Source of the DNA: Pyrinomonas sp040289685 | GTDB lineage: Bacteria; Acidobacteriota; Blastocatellia; Pyrinomonadales; Pyrinomonadaceae | Assembly (NCBI RefSeq): GCF_040289685.1 | Contig: NZ_PSLQ01000005.1 | Location: forward strand, 22,436 to 86,435 | Direction of reading: 5' to 3' | DNA length: 64,000 bases | In this document: piece after piece, positions 8,538 to 17,643 of the stretch | Position numbering within the stretch: the stretch's first letter is position 1 | How the letters are laid out: each line of letters opens with the position of its first letter | Made by a program: the position numbers and the translations under genes | The notes under the pieces: model-generated | Told to the model about the DNA's origin: nothing | Database searches by the model: none | Seen by the model: the letters and a program-made list of their open reading frames with translations, nothing else

Positions 8538-9960
8538 CCGGCGCGCATCGTTCCAGATAACGGAAGAGTTTCTCCGCCGCTTGCTGACCGCTGCGAATGG
8601 AATCCGGTATGCCGACGCCCCGGTAGGCATTTCCCGCGAGTGCGAGCGATGGGTGCGCTGCGAGGGCCTCTTCGATGCGGGCCAGCCGCGCGAGATGTCC
8701 CACCGCGTACTGCGGCATGGAATCGGTCCAACGTTGAACGTGCGCGTCGAGCGGTGGATGCTCAATGCCCATCAACGCGCGCAGATCGTCGCGCACGGCA
8801 GCGAGCAACGCCGCGTCATCGAGCGCGAGCGGTTCCGGTTGCAACGCGTTTCCGACAAACGCGCGCAAGAGCGCGCGATCTGCTGGAGCGCGCCCAGGGA
8901 ATTTAGCACTGCTCCACGTGCAAGCAAAGAGCGCGCGTCGCTCTACTTGCGGGACGACGAAACCAAAGCCGTCAAGCGGGTGCGGGACATCGGCCCGACG
9001 AAAGATCAAATTGATCACCGCGGTGGAAGCGTATTCGATCGAAGCGAGTTCGTCGGCTAGGGAGCGATCCACTGGCGCGAGCAGGCGAGCTGCCGCATGA
9101 GCCGGAAGCGCCAAGCATAGCGTGTGCGCTCGCAAGCGCTCCTGTTCCGTCTCCACAATCCATTCGTCGCCTTGACGAGCGACGGCGCGAACTCGCGCCC
9201 GCAAACGCAGAGCGCCTTGCGGCAAACGGGCAGCGAGCCGTTCGACGAGCGTGCTCATCCCGCTTTTGAAAGAGAGAAAAAGGCCGTACCGCGCTCCGCG
9301 CGCGTCTTGTTCGTGGCGATGTGCGCGGCGTAGTCCGAGGATGACGCTGCGGTGACGTTCCTCCAGTTCGAGGAAGCGCGGTACGGTGGCGCGTAGGCTT
9401 AAACGTTCAGGATCGGCACCGTAGATTCCGGCCACCATCGGTTGCGCGATGCGGTGCAACGCTTGTTCGCCGAAGCGGCGGCGGACAAAGGAGGCGAGGC
9501 TTTCATCCGCTCGGACGTTGCCGCGCGGTCGAACGAGATCGCATAACATGCGCGCTTTGCCGGTCCAGCCGATTATCTCCGATGCGATGAAAGGCCACAG
9601 GCGCGATGGCGCAAGAAGATGAAAGCCAGCAGGCAAAGGGCGAAGCTTGCCGTCACGGACGATGAAGCTGCGGCGGTGGGCGTGATGGGTCGGAAGCAGT
9701 TGATCTTCGAGTTCCAAGCGTTGTGCCAGTTCGAGCGCTTCCGGCTTGTCCGTGATGAAAGCGTCCGGTCCGGTCTCGATGACGAGAGAATCGCGACGAA
9801 CCGTCTGAATGAGACCGCCGAGTCGCGCTTCGGCTTCGAGCAGCGCGAACCGCAGGGCAACTCTGCGTTCCGCTGCGCTCTGCGCGAAACTGTAGGCCGC
9901 CGCGAGACCGGCGATTCCGCCGCCGATGACAATGCAATGGAGTTCGTTTCTTCCCGTCAT
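8527..9960 (-). CDS. hemG: Protoporphyrinogen / coproporphyrinogen oxidase, HemY type
   Basis: FAD enzyme that aromatises the porphyrinogen ring. N-terminal dinucleotide-binding motif VIGGGIAGLAAAY, followed by LLEAEARLGGLIQT and IETGPDAF, both diagnostic for the oxygen-dependent HemY/PPOX family, and a C-terminal FAD segment (NAYRGVGIPDSIRSG). 477 residues from the ATG at 9960, whose ATGA overlaps the hemH stop, so the two are translationally coupled. Third gene of hemE-hemH-hemG, the same order as hemEHY of Bacillus, where the enzyme acts on coproporphyrinogen. Which substrate applies here cannot be read from the sequence; no hemQ is in the window. Confidence 0.93.
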   Translation of the reverse strand: MTGRNELHCIVIGGGIAGLAAAYSFAQSAAERRVALRFALLEAEARLGGLIQTVRRDSLVIETGPDAFITDKPEALELAQRLELEDQLLPTHHAHRRSFIVRDGKLRPLPAGFHLLAPSRLWPFIASEIIGWTGKARMLCDLVRPRGNVRADESLASFVRRRFGEQALHRIAQPMVAGIYGADPERLSLRATVPRFLELEERHRSVILGLRRAHRHEQDARGARYGLFLSFKSGMSTLVERLAARLPQGALRLRARVRAVARQGDEWIVETEQERLRAHTLCLALPAHAAARLLAPVDRSLADELASIEYASTAVINLIFRRADVPHPLDGFGFVVPQVERRALFACTWSSAKFPGRAPADRALLRAFVGNALQPEPLALDDAALLAAVRDDLRALMGIEHPPLDAHVQRWTDSMPQYAVGHLARLARIEEALAAHPSLALAGNAYRGVGIPDSIRSGQQAAEKLFRYLERCAPVTK

Positions 9961-10997
9961 CGCGCAATGGGCGCGACGCGCTGCTCCGCTGGCCTGCTTG
10001 CAAGACAACAGGTCGCTGGGCAGAAATCGTGATTCGGCCCGCGCTCTCCCAACGCGCGTCGCGGATGGCTCGGGTCAAGCCTTTCCATGATGAGTTCGCG
10101 GATCATCCGGATAAAGGCCGGATGCGTCCCTACGGTGCGCGCGCGCACCATGTTCAATCCGAGCTCATCGGCGACAGCGCGCGCTTCCGTGTCGAGATCG
10201 TAGAGTATCTCCATGTGGTCCGAAATGAAGCCGATCGGAGCGATGACGACATCCGTTTTGCCGACCTCTTTCAGTTCACGAAGGTGATCGCAAACGTCCG
10301 GTTCGAGCCATTTTTGCGTCGGCGGTCCGCTGCGGCTCTGATAGACCAAGCGCCAATCGGCATGGTTCAAACTTCCGGCGACGAGTCGGCACGTCTCAAG
10401 CAACTGCGCTTCGTAATCGCAGCATTCGGCCATCGACATGGGGATGCTATGTGCCGTGAAGGTCAAAGCGGCAGCCGAGCGGCGCTCTTCGGCGATCTGA
10501 TTCAGCGCTTCGCGCACGCGATCGACATTCGCCGCGATGAAATCGGGATGGTTGTAAAAGACTCGGATCTTGTCTATGCGCGGCGCCTCCGGCCCGACTT
10601 CCAACTGCGCTTGTTGAATGTTTTCGCGGTACTGACGGCAGCCAGAATAAGAACTGTAAGCCGAGGTGACAAAAGCGAGGGCACGGCGCACGCCGTCGCG
10701 CGCCATTTGGCGTAGCGTGTCGGGGAGCAATGGATGCCAGTTGCGATTGCCCCAATAGATGGGCAGCCTCAGCCCGTGCGCGTCCAATTCTCGGCGCAGC
10801 GCGGCGATGAGTTCGCGGTTTTGCTGATTGATGGGGCTGACGCCACCAAACATCTCGTAATGGTGCGCCACCTCGCGCTTGCGCTCTTCGGGGACGTTTC
10901 GCCCACGGAGCACGTTGTCGAGGAAAGGCATCACCTCGTCCATGCCCTCCGGACCACCGAATGAGACGACCAAAAGAGCATCATAAGCTTGATTCAT
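9957..10997 (-). CDS. hemH: Ferrochelatase
   Basis: Inserts ferrous iron into the porphyrin. 346 residues. Visible family motifs: LLVVSFGGPEG at the N-terminus, FGGVSPINQQN, FVTSAYSSYSGCRQY, and LTFTAHSIPM containing the catalytic His. The start at 10997 has GGAGG five bases upstream; a longer frame to 11033 would overlap hemE. Near the C-terminus is HDFCPATCC (Cys 326, 330, 331), and Cys 120 sits in SYSGC; C-terminal cysteines of this kind bind a [2Fe-2S] cluster in some ferrochelatases, though the spacing here is not identical to the known ones. The gene starts 32 bases after hemE and overlaps hemG by four bases. Confidence 0.94.
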   Translation of the reverse strand: MNQAYDALLVVSFGGPEGMDEVMPFLDNVLRGRNVPEERKREVAHHYEMFGGVSPINQQNRELIAALRRELDAHGLRLPIYWGNRNWHPLLPDTLRQMARDGVRRALAFVTSAYSSYSGCRQYRENIQQAQLEVGPEAPRIDKIRVFYNHPDFIAANVDRVREALNQIAEERRSAAALTFTAHSIPMSMAECCDYEAQLLETCRLVAGSLNHADWRLVYQSRSGPPTQKWLEPDVCDHLRELKEVGKTDVVIAPIGFISDHMEILYDLDTEARAVADELGLNMVRARTVGTHPAFIRMIRELIMERLDPSHPRRALGERGPNHDFCPATCCLASRPAEQRVAPIAR

Positions 10998-11029
10998 AAA
11001 TGCCTCCAAACAGATTTGTTTCGCCAATG

Positions 11030-12103
11030 TCATTCGGGGGCGCTCATGCGCGTCCCAATATCGCGCGGGCGCGAAGAGGAGATCTCATGAACGGCTTCCA
11101 CCAACGCGATGACGTTTTGCATCGGCGTTTGCGGCAGAATGCCGTGTCCGAGATTGAAGATGTGGCCAGCGCGTCCTTGCGCCTGATCGAGGATCGCGCC
11201 CGCTTCTTGACGCACCAAGGCGAGATCGGCAAAGAGCGTCGTCGGATCCAAGTTGCCCATGATGGCGCGTTCGCCGATCCTCGGCCACGCTTGGTCGAGA
11301 CGGATGCGCCAGTCGATGCCGATCACGTCACCGCCCGCTTCGCTCAGCGCCTCGAGCAGTCCGGCGGTGCCCGTTCCAAAGTGGATCACCGGCGTGCCGG
11401 GCGTTATCTGTTCGATGACGGCTCGCGTGTGTGGGAGGACGTAGCGGCGATAATCGTCGGGGCCGAGGGCGCCGACCCACGAATCGAAGAGCTGGACGGC
11501 CTGCGCGCCAGCTTTGATCTGCGCGTTCAAATAGCGCGCGAGCGCGCGCGCCAAGCGCGACATCAATTCGTGCCATGCGCCGTGATCGGTACGCATGAGC
11601 GTTTTGGTGTGAATGAAGTTGCGTGAAGCTCCGCCTTCGATCAAGTACGAGGCGAGCGTGAAGGGGGCGCCAGCGAAGCCGATCAGCGGAATGTGGTTCG
11701 GCAGCGCGCGGCGCGCAAGTTCGACAGCGCGGAAGACGTAATCGAGCGGTTCGACGGTTGAAAGTTCTCGCACCCGCTCGACGTCGCGGCCGGTCCTGAT
11801 AGGATGATGGATGACTGGCCCATCGCCTTTGGTGTATTCGAGGGCAAAGCCGAGCGGTTCGACGATCAGCAACAAGTCAGCGAAGATGATCGCTGCGTCG
11901 ACGCCCAATCTCTTCACCGCCATGACGGTCACTTCGGCGGCTAGTTCCGACCGTTTACAGAGGTCGAGAAACGGCACTCGTTCGCGTAAGCTTCTGTATT
12001 CGGGCATGTAGCGTCCGGCTTGGCGCATCAGCCAGATCGGCGTGTAGGACGTCGGTTCACGCCGACAGGCACGCATGAACGGACTGCTTTGCAGCGGGTC
12101 CAT
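11030..12103 (-). CDS. hemE: Uroporphyrinogen decarboxylase
   Basis: Converts uroporphyrinogen III to coproporphyrinogen III. The signature TPIWLMRQAGRYMPEYR with the substrate-binding Arg residues is near the N-terminus, GFAGAPFTLASYLIEG in the middle, and FNLGHGILPQTP near the end. The ATG at 12103 gives 357 residues, the usual family length; the frame continues up to an ATG at 12142 and a GTG at 12178, and none has a clear Shine-Dalgarno site. First gene of the haem operon, with a TATAAT box just upstream. Confidence 0.93.
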   Translation of the reverse strand: MDPLQSSPFMRACRREPTSYTPIWLMRQAGRYMPEYRSLRERVPFLDLCKRSELAAEVTVMAVKRLGVDAAIIFADLLLIVEPLGFALEYTKGDGPVIHHPIRTGRDVERVRELSTVEPLDYVFRAVELARRALPNHIPLIGFAGAPFTLASYLIEGGASRNFIHTKTLMRTDHGAWHELMSRLARALARYLNAQIKAGAQAVQLFDSWVGALGPDDYRRYVLPHTRAVIEQITPGTPVIHFGTGTAGLLEALSEAGGDVIGIDWRIRLDQAWPRIGERAIMGNLDPTTLFADLALVRQEAGAILDQAQGRAGHIFNLGHGILPQTPMQNVIALVEAVHEISSSRPRDIGTRMSAPE

Positions 12104-12185
12104 CTGCGCGGAAGGCTTTAACCCGTCGAAATCGCGCTCCATCGCAGAGGGTTGTTTGGCTTGTGGTCTTTCGTTCACGAAAAGA

Positions 12186-12191
12186 TTATAG
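12186..12191 (-). promoter_or_regulatory. Candidate -10 box of the hemEHG operon
   Basis: A perfect TATAAT on the minus strand. Transcription would begin near 12179, one base before the GTG at 12178, so either that GTG is used leaderless or translation starts at the downstream ATGs. The -35 region is weak. Confidence 0.4.
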
Positions 12192-12357
12192 CGGAAGTCT
12201 TCACGTCACTCACGTTCAGAATCAACGCCATTCCGACTGCGAATCGGATCGTTGGCCTTTAGGCCATCATATCGGTTTCATGTGCGGCTGCGATGCTGAG
12301 GTTTGCGTCTTGTGTGCGGCGAACGGTCTCCACGCTTCATGAGGGCTTTCCTCCTCT

Positions 12358-12456
12358 AGCTTTCGCTCGCGCTATCGGATGAGGACCCAAAGGCATGTCG
12401 CCATAGCTGCTTCGTCTGCGGCGAGCTTGGCTTTCGCTCGCCCTATCAGATGAGGG
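12358..12456. repeat. Imperfect direct repeat, 71-bp period
   Basis: Two copies of about 28 bases, sharing CTTTCGCTCG, CTATC and GATGAGG, begin at 12358 and 12429. They lie in the 290-base space between hemE and coxG, which otherwise shows nothing. Confidence 0.6.
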
Positions 12457-12477
12457 GCTGATTCTGCGGGGGCGCGT

Positions 12478-13050
12478 TCAATCCTTGAGAGATCGTGATC
12501 GAAGATCGCGTTTCGGGAAAAGCAGTTTGTCGAAGATTCGTCGAATGCGCCCTGAGATCCACCTCAGGGCGGTGCGAAAAAAGCCGTGTTTGGGAGGCGT
12601 TGTGCCTTCTCGCGTTTGCGCTTCCGCTTCCAAGGCGGTGAAAAATTGCGTGGCCATCATCTTCGCCGCGCTTTGGATCATTCTCTGTCCGACGCTGGCG
12701 AGCGTGCCGCCGACCTGTACGTCGCCTGCGTAGCGGATCAGAGTGGTCCCATCGTTTTGTTCTTCGAGATTCAAGTCGCCTGCGCCTTTCAAAAAGCCGG
12801 GCTGACCTCGACCTTCGACCACGATGTGGTAATGCTCGGGCGCGCGGACATCTTCGAGCCGGACGTTGCCGGTGAACACCCCTTTGATTGAACCGACGCC
12901 CGCTTTCAAAGTGGTCGAGAAGGCGTTTTCGCCGATCTTGTCAAGCCGCTCGCAACCCGGCAGACACCTTTGCAGGACCGCCGGATCGGTCAACGCTTGA
13001 AAGATGCGTTCACGCCGTGCGCGAAGGGAGTGTGTGCCCTCGATCCTCAT
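12478..13050 (-). CDS. coxG: CoxG-like SRPBCC protein
   Basis: About 190 residues with the CoxG/SRPBCC fold: MRIEGTHSLRARRERIFQAL at the start, the conserved CLPGCERL, then TLKAGVGSIKGVFTGNV and GFLKGAGDLNL. CoxG proteins are linked to maturation or membrane attachment of carbon monoxide dehydrogenase-type molybdenum hydroxylases. The C-terminal 35 residues are basic with a hydrophobic run, fitting a membrane-tethering tail. The frame is open to 13125, but homology begins at the ATG at 13050. Last gene of the coxS-L-M-G operon, after a 153-base gap. Confidence 0.85.
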   Translation of the reverse strand: MRIEGTHSLRARRERIFQALTDPAVLQRCLPGCERLDKIGENAFSTTLKAGVGSIKGVFTGNVRLEDVRAPEHYHIVVEGRGQPGFLKGAGDLNLEEQNDGTTLIRYAGDVQVGGTLASVGQRMIQSAAKMMATQFFTALEAEAQTREGTTPPKHGFFRTALRWISGRIRRIFDKLLFPKRDLRSRSLKD

Positions 13051-13203
13051 AAGAACCGTTGAAAGATTCAGGACGGCGAGCGGCGGTGAACGTGAGCTCA
13101 TCAAAATCGAGAAGCGGACGTTCAACGTCTCGCCGCGCGAAAACAGAAGGTAGCAATGGGAAGCGCCCGCTTCGTCCGTGCGACGTTTTAGAGGCGCACC
13201 TCT

Positions 13204-14073
13204 TCATCCTTTGCTTCTTGCGAGCGCCGCTTCGATGGCGCGGCGCACGTAGATTGTGGCTAGGTGTCGGCGATATTCCGCCGAAGCGTAAAGATCGCTG
13301 TTCGCGTCGATTCCATCAACAGCGTGTGAAGCCGCATCTTTGATCGTTTGTTCGTCGAGCGCTCTGCCTTTCAGGGCGTCTTCGACGGCGCTTGCGCGGT
13401 AGGCTTTCGGGCCCACACCTGTGATGCCGACGCTGATCGCTTGACAGGAGTCATCGGCACCGCGCGTGAGACTGACGCCGACGCCGACAACAGCAAAGCC
13501 CGAAGCCGGTTGAGCCGCTTTCAAGTAGGCTTGACCGGTTCGTCCCGGCGGCACGGGGATGCGGATCTCGCGCAAGACTTCGGCCTGCTTGAGCGCCGTT
13601 GTGAAGATGTCGATGAAGAATTCATCGGCGCGGATCGCACGTTCGCCGCTGGCGCTCGTTGCGACCAGCACAGCATTAAGCGCGATGATCGCCGCTGGCC
13701 AGTCTGCCGCCGGATCAGCATGCGCGAGGCTTCCGCCGATCGTCCCTTTGTTTCGCACTTGGGGATCGCCGATCGCTGCGGCGCATTCGGGCAGCAAAGG
13801 GCAGATGGCGCGCAATCGCGCTGAAGATTCGATCTCATAGTGCGTCGTCATCGCGCCGATGCGAATCTCCCCATCCTCTTCGCGGATGTAAGACAGATCT
13901 TTGATGCGCCCGAGGTCGATGAGCATGGCGGGTTGTGCCAAACGCAGCTTCATCGCCGGAATCAAACTGTGCCCTCCGGCGAGGATCTTCGCTTCGTCCC
14001 CGTGTTGCGAAAGAAGCGATAACGCTTCATCCAAAGTCGTTGGAGCGAAGTAATCGAATGGCGCTGGGATCAT
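13204..14073 (-). CDS. coxM: Molybdenum hydroxylase FAD-binding medium subunit
   Basis: 289 residues. Carries electrons from the Fe-S subunit to an acceptor through FAD. The FAD motifs of the CoxM/xanthine dehydrogenase family are visible: ILAGGHSLIPAMKLR near residue 31-45 and the second glycine-rich motif GTIGGSLAHADPAAD near 115. The CO dehydrogenase flavoprotein C-terminal domain follows. It lies 133 bases after coxL. Assigned with high confidence to the family; the physiological substrate depends on coxL. Confidence 0.92.
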   Translation of the reverse strand: MIPAPFDYFAPTTLDEALSLLSQHGDEAKILAGGHSLIPAMKLRLAQPAMLIDLGRIKDLSYIREEDGEIRIGAMTTHYEIESSARLRAICPLLPECAAAIGDPQVRNKGTIGGSLAHADPAADWPAAIIALNAVLVATSASGERAIRADEFFIDIFTTALKQAEVLREIRIPVPPGRTGQAYLKAAQPASGFAVVGVGVSLTRGADDSCQAISVGITGVGPKAYRASAVEDALKGRALDEQTIKDAASHAVDGIDANSDLYASAEYRRHLATIYVRRAIEAALARSKG

Positions 14074-14206
14074 ATGTTCCTCCTTCGATTCCGCCGCTGC
14101 GATGCTCCCCTTGCGCTCTCTTCGCTGAAGGCGACGGATCTAGATGCACGGGTCAGACCATGTAGAGGCCCGATCGCGCAAGCGTGGGATTGAAGATCAA
14201 TTCGTC

Positions 14207-16585
14207 TCACCGTCGAACGATGCGCCAGATCGTTTCCGGCTTGATCGGCATATCCAAGTGACGGATGCCGAAGGGCGCAAGCGCGTCGACGATAGCATTG
14301 ACGATGGCTGGCGTCGCGCCGATGGTCCCGGCTTCGCCAACGCCCTTGATGCCCAAGGGATTGACGTCCGTCGGCGTTTCCGTGCGATCAAGCTCTAGGC
14401 GCGGAACCATGCGCGCGCGCGGCACGGCATAGTCCATCAAAGTGCCCGTGACGATTTGCCCTTGTTCGTCGTAGACGACCTCTTCATAAAGGGCTTGTCC
14501 GATCGACTGCGCGATGCCGCCTTGGATCTGACCTTCAACGAGCATGGGGTTGATCACTTTGCCGCAATCATCAACGGCGACGTAGCGCAAGAACTTCACT
14601 TCGCCCGTTTCGCGATCGATCTCGACGGCGACGATATGCGTGCCGAACGGGAAGGTGAAGTTCTTCGGCTCGAAGAAGTAAGTGGCTGAAAGGCCCGGTT
14701 CCATATCTGGCGGCAGGTCTTTGGCCAAATGCGCGGCGAGCGCGATGTCCTTCAACGTCAAACTCCGCTTACCGTTGGTTTTCGGCTCCGGCAAGCTTGT
14801 GGCGGGCGCTTCTCCAACTGCCGCCGCCGTGGTGCGTTTCGCCTCTTGAACCGAAAAGCGGCCTTCGCTGAATGTCAGTTGCGAAGCATCTGCGCCGAGC
14901 AGATGCGCCGCAATGCGATTGAGCTTCTCTTTCAGCTTCTCGACCGCTTTGAGGACGGCTGTTCCTCCGACGGCGGTGGCGCGACTGCCGAAGGTTCCGA
15001 TGCCGTATTGCACGATCGAAGTATCGCCGTGAATGACCGCGACATCGTTTATATCGACGCCCAGTTCGTCGGCGACGATCTGCGCGAAGCTCGTCTCTTG
15101 TCCTTGACCGTGCGGCGAGACGCCTGTCAGAACCGTCACTTTGCCCGTCGGTTCGATCCTAACGGTCGCGCTCTCCCAGCCGCCAGCGGGCATCGCTTGC
15201 GATGGGCCGAGCGCGCAGATCTCGACGTAGGACGAAACGCCGATGCCGATGAGCCTGCCTTCGTCGCGCGCGCGGCGTTGCTCTTCGCGCAATTTCGCGT
15301 AGTCCGAAATCTTCAGCGCTTTATCGAGCGCTGCCTCGTAGTCGCCGCTATCGTAGAACAGCCCAGTCGCCGTCTTGAATGGAAACTCTTCCGGGCGCGG
15401 GAAGTTCTTGCGACGCACCGCAATCGGATCGAGGCCCAACTCGGCGGCGACCAAATCCATCGCGCGTTCAACGACATAGGTCGCTTCGGGCCGGCCTGCA
15501 CCGCGGTAAGCATCGGTCGCCATCTTGTTGGTGAAGACGCCGGTGACATTGATCTGAATGGCGGGGATTTTGTAGCTGCCCGACAACATCAGGCCCGTCA
15601 AGGTCGGGATCGCGGGCGTCAACAGTTGAAGATAAGCGCCGAGGTCGGCGATGACGTTGTAACGAAGGCCCGTCACTGTGCCATCGTTTTTACAACCGAT
15701 CTCGATCTCGCCGACTTGACCGCGCCCGTGAATCGTCGCCTGAAGATTCTCGCGCCGCGTTTCGATCCATTTGACGGGGTTGCCGAGTCGCCTCGAGATC
15801 CAACCGAGCAGCGCTTCTTCGCCATAGACGTTCAACTTCGAGCCGAATCCGCCGCCTACCTCCGGTGCGATCACGCGCAGCTTGTTTTCGGGGATGCCGA
15901 GCATGATGGCGAGCTGCGTTCGAAGAAGGTGTGGGATTTGGGTTGAAGACCAGATGGTCAGCTCTTCTTCGCCCGGAAGATATCGGGCCAGCACGCCGCG
16001 CGGCTCCAGCGCTACTGGCGCAAGGCGTTGGTTGACGATGCGCTGACGAATGACGCGATCGGCTGAGGCGAGCGCTGCATCGATGTCGCCTTCGCCCGCT
16101 GTGAGCCGATAAGCGATGTTATCGCCGAACTGTTCGTGGATGACAGGACTTGTCGGCTTCGCCGCCTCTTCCGCATCGACCACCGCTGGAAGCTCTTCGT
16201 AATCGACCGCAATGAGGTCAACGGCATCGCGCGCCGCATACGGGTCGGTTGCGACGACGGCGGCGATGGGATGGCCGACGAAATAGACCTTGCCTCGCGC
16301 CAGCGGACGATGGTCCGGCACCTTCAATCCTTCGAGCGCGCTCGCGCAAGGCACTGGTCCGATCTGTTCGCCGACATCCTCGCCGGTGAAAACAGCGACG
16401 ACGCCCGGAGCCTTGGCCGCTTCGCTCGTGTCGAGCCGCGCAATGCGCGCATGCGCGTAGATCGAACGCAAGAAGGCGACATGAAGGGTGTCCGGCAGCT
16501 TGATGTCATCGACGTAGTGGGCCAACCCCTTAATTAAGCGCGGATCTTCCGTGCGTTTGATTCTCCGTCCGATGTACTTAGCCAT
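14207..16585 (-). CDS. coxL: Molybdenum hydroxylase large subunit, form II CoxL-like
   Basis: 792 residues binding the molybdopterin cytosine dinucleotide cofactor. Visible: N-terminal aldehyde oxidase a/b hammerhead domain (about residues 18-140), PEVGGGFGSK at 241-250, active-site loop AYRGAGR at 359-365, and GVKGVGEAGTIGATP near the C-terminus with the catalytic Glu. Bona fide CO dehydrogenase (form I) has AYRCSFR with the copper-binding Cys; AYRGAGR defines form II, whose substrate is uncertain and may be an aldehyde, purine or another heterocycle. A linker near residues 590-620 (Ala/Thr/Glu-rich) looks like an insertion. Second gene of the operon. Confidence 0.93.
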   Translation of the reverse strand: MAKYIGRRIKRTEDPRLIKGLAHYVDDIKLPDTLHVAFLRSIYAHARIARLDTSEAAKAPGVVAVFTGEDVGEQIGPVPCASALEGLKVPDHRPLARGKVYFVGHPIAAVVATDPYAARDAVDLIAVDYEELPAVVDAEEAAKPTSPVIHEQFGDNIAYRLTAGEGDIDAALASADRVIRQRIVNQRLAPVALEPRGVLARYLPGEEELTIWSSTQIPHLLRTQLAIMLGIPENKLRVIAPEVGGGFGSKLNVYGEEALLGWISRRLGNPVKWIETRRENLQATIHGRGQVGEIEIGCKNDGTVTGLRYNVIADLGAYLQLLTPAIPTLTGLMLSGSYKIPAIQINVTGVFTNKMATDAYRGAGRPEATYVVERAMDLVAAELGLDPIAVRRKNFPRPEEFPFKTATGLFYDSGDYEAALDKALKISDYAKLREEQRRARDEGRLIGIGVSSYVEICALGPSQAMPAGGWESATVRIEPTGKVTVLTGVSPHGQGQETSFAQIVADELGVDINDVAVIHGDTSIVQYGIGTFGSRATAVGGTAVLKAVEKLKEKLNRIAAHLLGADASQLTFSEGRFSVQEAKRTTAAAVGEAPATSLPEPKTNGKRSLTLKDIALAAHLAKDLPPDMEPGLSATYFFEPKNFTFPFGTHIVAVEIDRETGEVKFLRYVAVDDCGKVINPMLVEGQIQGGIAQSIGQALYEEVVYDEQGQIVTGTLMDYAVPRARMVPRLELDRTETPTDVNPLGIKGVGEAGTIGATPAIVNAIVDALAPFGIRHLDMPIKPETIWRIVRR

Positions 16586-16643
16586 AACGCCTCCTCAAGG
16601 AGCAAGAACCTTCGCCGATTTCGGTCGGTTCTCGCCATCGCCG

Positions 16644-17120
16644 TCATTTCCGCTCCCTCATCTTTTGCGCGGCGTACTGCACGGCTTCGACGATATGCTG
16701 ATAACCGGTGCAACGGCACAGATTTCCCTCCAGCCCGTGTCGGATCTCATCTTCGGTCGGGCTGGGGTTGCGCGCGAGCAGTTGCGCTGCGGCGATGATC
16801 ATCCCGGGCGTGCAATACCCGCACTGCAGAGCGTGATGTTCCCAGAAGCCTTCTTGCACAGGATGGAGTTCGCCGTTGCGCGCGAGCCCTTCAATGGTCG
16901 TCACTTCGGCGCCATCGGCTTGCACGGCGAACACGGTGCACGATTTGACCGCTTGGCCGTTCAAGAGGACAGTACACGCACCGCAAGTTGAAGTGTCACA
17001 GCCGATGTGCGTGCCCGTCAGCCCCAGGATATCGCGCAAGTAGTGAACGAGCAGCAAGCGTGGTTCGATTTGATGGCTGCGTTCCACGCCGTTGACTCTT
17101 AGGCGGACGGTGGTCTTCAT
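16644..17120 (-). CDS. coxS: Molybdenum hydroxylase [2Fe-2S] small subunit
   Basis: 158 residues with both clusters of the family: a plant-ferredoxin-type cluster from Cys 41, 46, 49 and 61 (GCDTSTCGACTV) and an alpha-helical cluster from Cys 100, 103, 135 and 137 (QCGYCTPGM and NLCRCTGY). It passes electrons from the molybdenum centre to the FAD subunit. First gene of the operon; coxL follows after 58 bases. No Tat or Sec signal, so the complex is cytoplasmic. Confidence 0.95.
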   Translation of the reverse strand: MKTTVRLRVNGVERSHQIEPRLLLVHYLRDILGLTGTHIGCDTSTCGACTVLLNGQAVKSCTVFAVQADGAEVTTIEGLARNGELHPVQEGFWEHHALQCGYCTPGMIIAAAQLLARNPSPTEDEIRHGLEGNLCRCTGYQHIVEAVQYAAQKMRERK

Positions 17121-17345
17121 AGCGTTGCCTCGCTTTCTTCGCAGAGCAAGCCGCGAACCCGGTTGGGAGTTAAGACGCGCCTCGAAGCGGAAGCTTGACT
17201 CGAAGCGAGTTTTATGCCAAACGGCGAGAGAAAGTCAATAGCCGTTCGATCGAGATCAACGGCGCGAGTTTGCTTTTCAAGTTGGGCTCCTCATGGCGGG
17301 CGGACGCGCTGAGGCGTCTGCTTTCGCGCAAAGTCTACCTAGACT

Positions 17346-17643
17346 AAGCCGCGCGGCTTCGCGCCGTCAAGCTTTCGACCGAAATCAAAGGGAACACCAT
17401 CAACGCGCGCGTCGTAAAAGATAATGGCGCGCTCGACGGCGGCGCTTCTCTGAAGCTGTTCGTGGCGCGCCGGGCGAACCTAAAGCTTGAGACGGGCAAC
17501 GGCGACGTGCGTGTCATCGGCATCCGCGATACTTGCGGCGGATGACGGCGAGTTTGAGTCGTCAAGGAGAGCTTCAGGCGCCCACCGGCAATGTGCGCAT
17601 CGCGGTCCATCGCTTTGTCGGCGAAGCCGTGGTGCACATGAGC
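17346..17643 (+). pseudogene. Remnant resembling a DUF4097-type repeat protein
   Basis: Reading from 17346 gives about 65 residues with no start, ending in LKLETGNGDVRVIG and then a stop near 17544; in another frame at about 17577-17643 the text continues with TGNVRIAV. Repeated T-GNGDVRV strand motifs are typical of DUF4097 beta-helix-like putative adhesins. Missing start, stop and frame change indicate a decayed fragment. The surrounding 17121-17809 holds no intact gene; 17121-17345 shows nothing else recognisable. Confidence 0.4.

Noticed and set aside
11000..11626. 208-residue open frame antisense to hemE
   Set aside because: Shadow of hemE without homology.
14729..15946. A 405-residue open frame antisense to coxL
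   Set aside because: Antisense shadow of an established enzyme; composition is biased (Arg/Ala/Asp) with no recognised motif.
14207..17120. Aerobic carbon monoxide dehydrogenase
   Set aside because: CoxL lacks the form I copper loop; family membership is kept but CO as substrate is not claimed.
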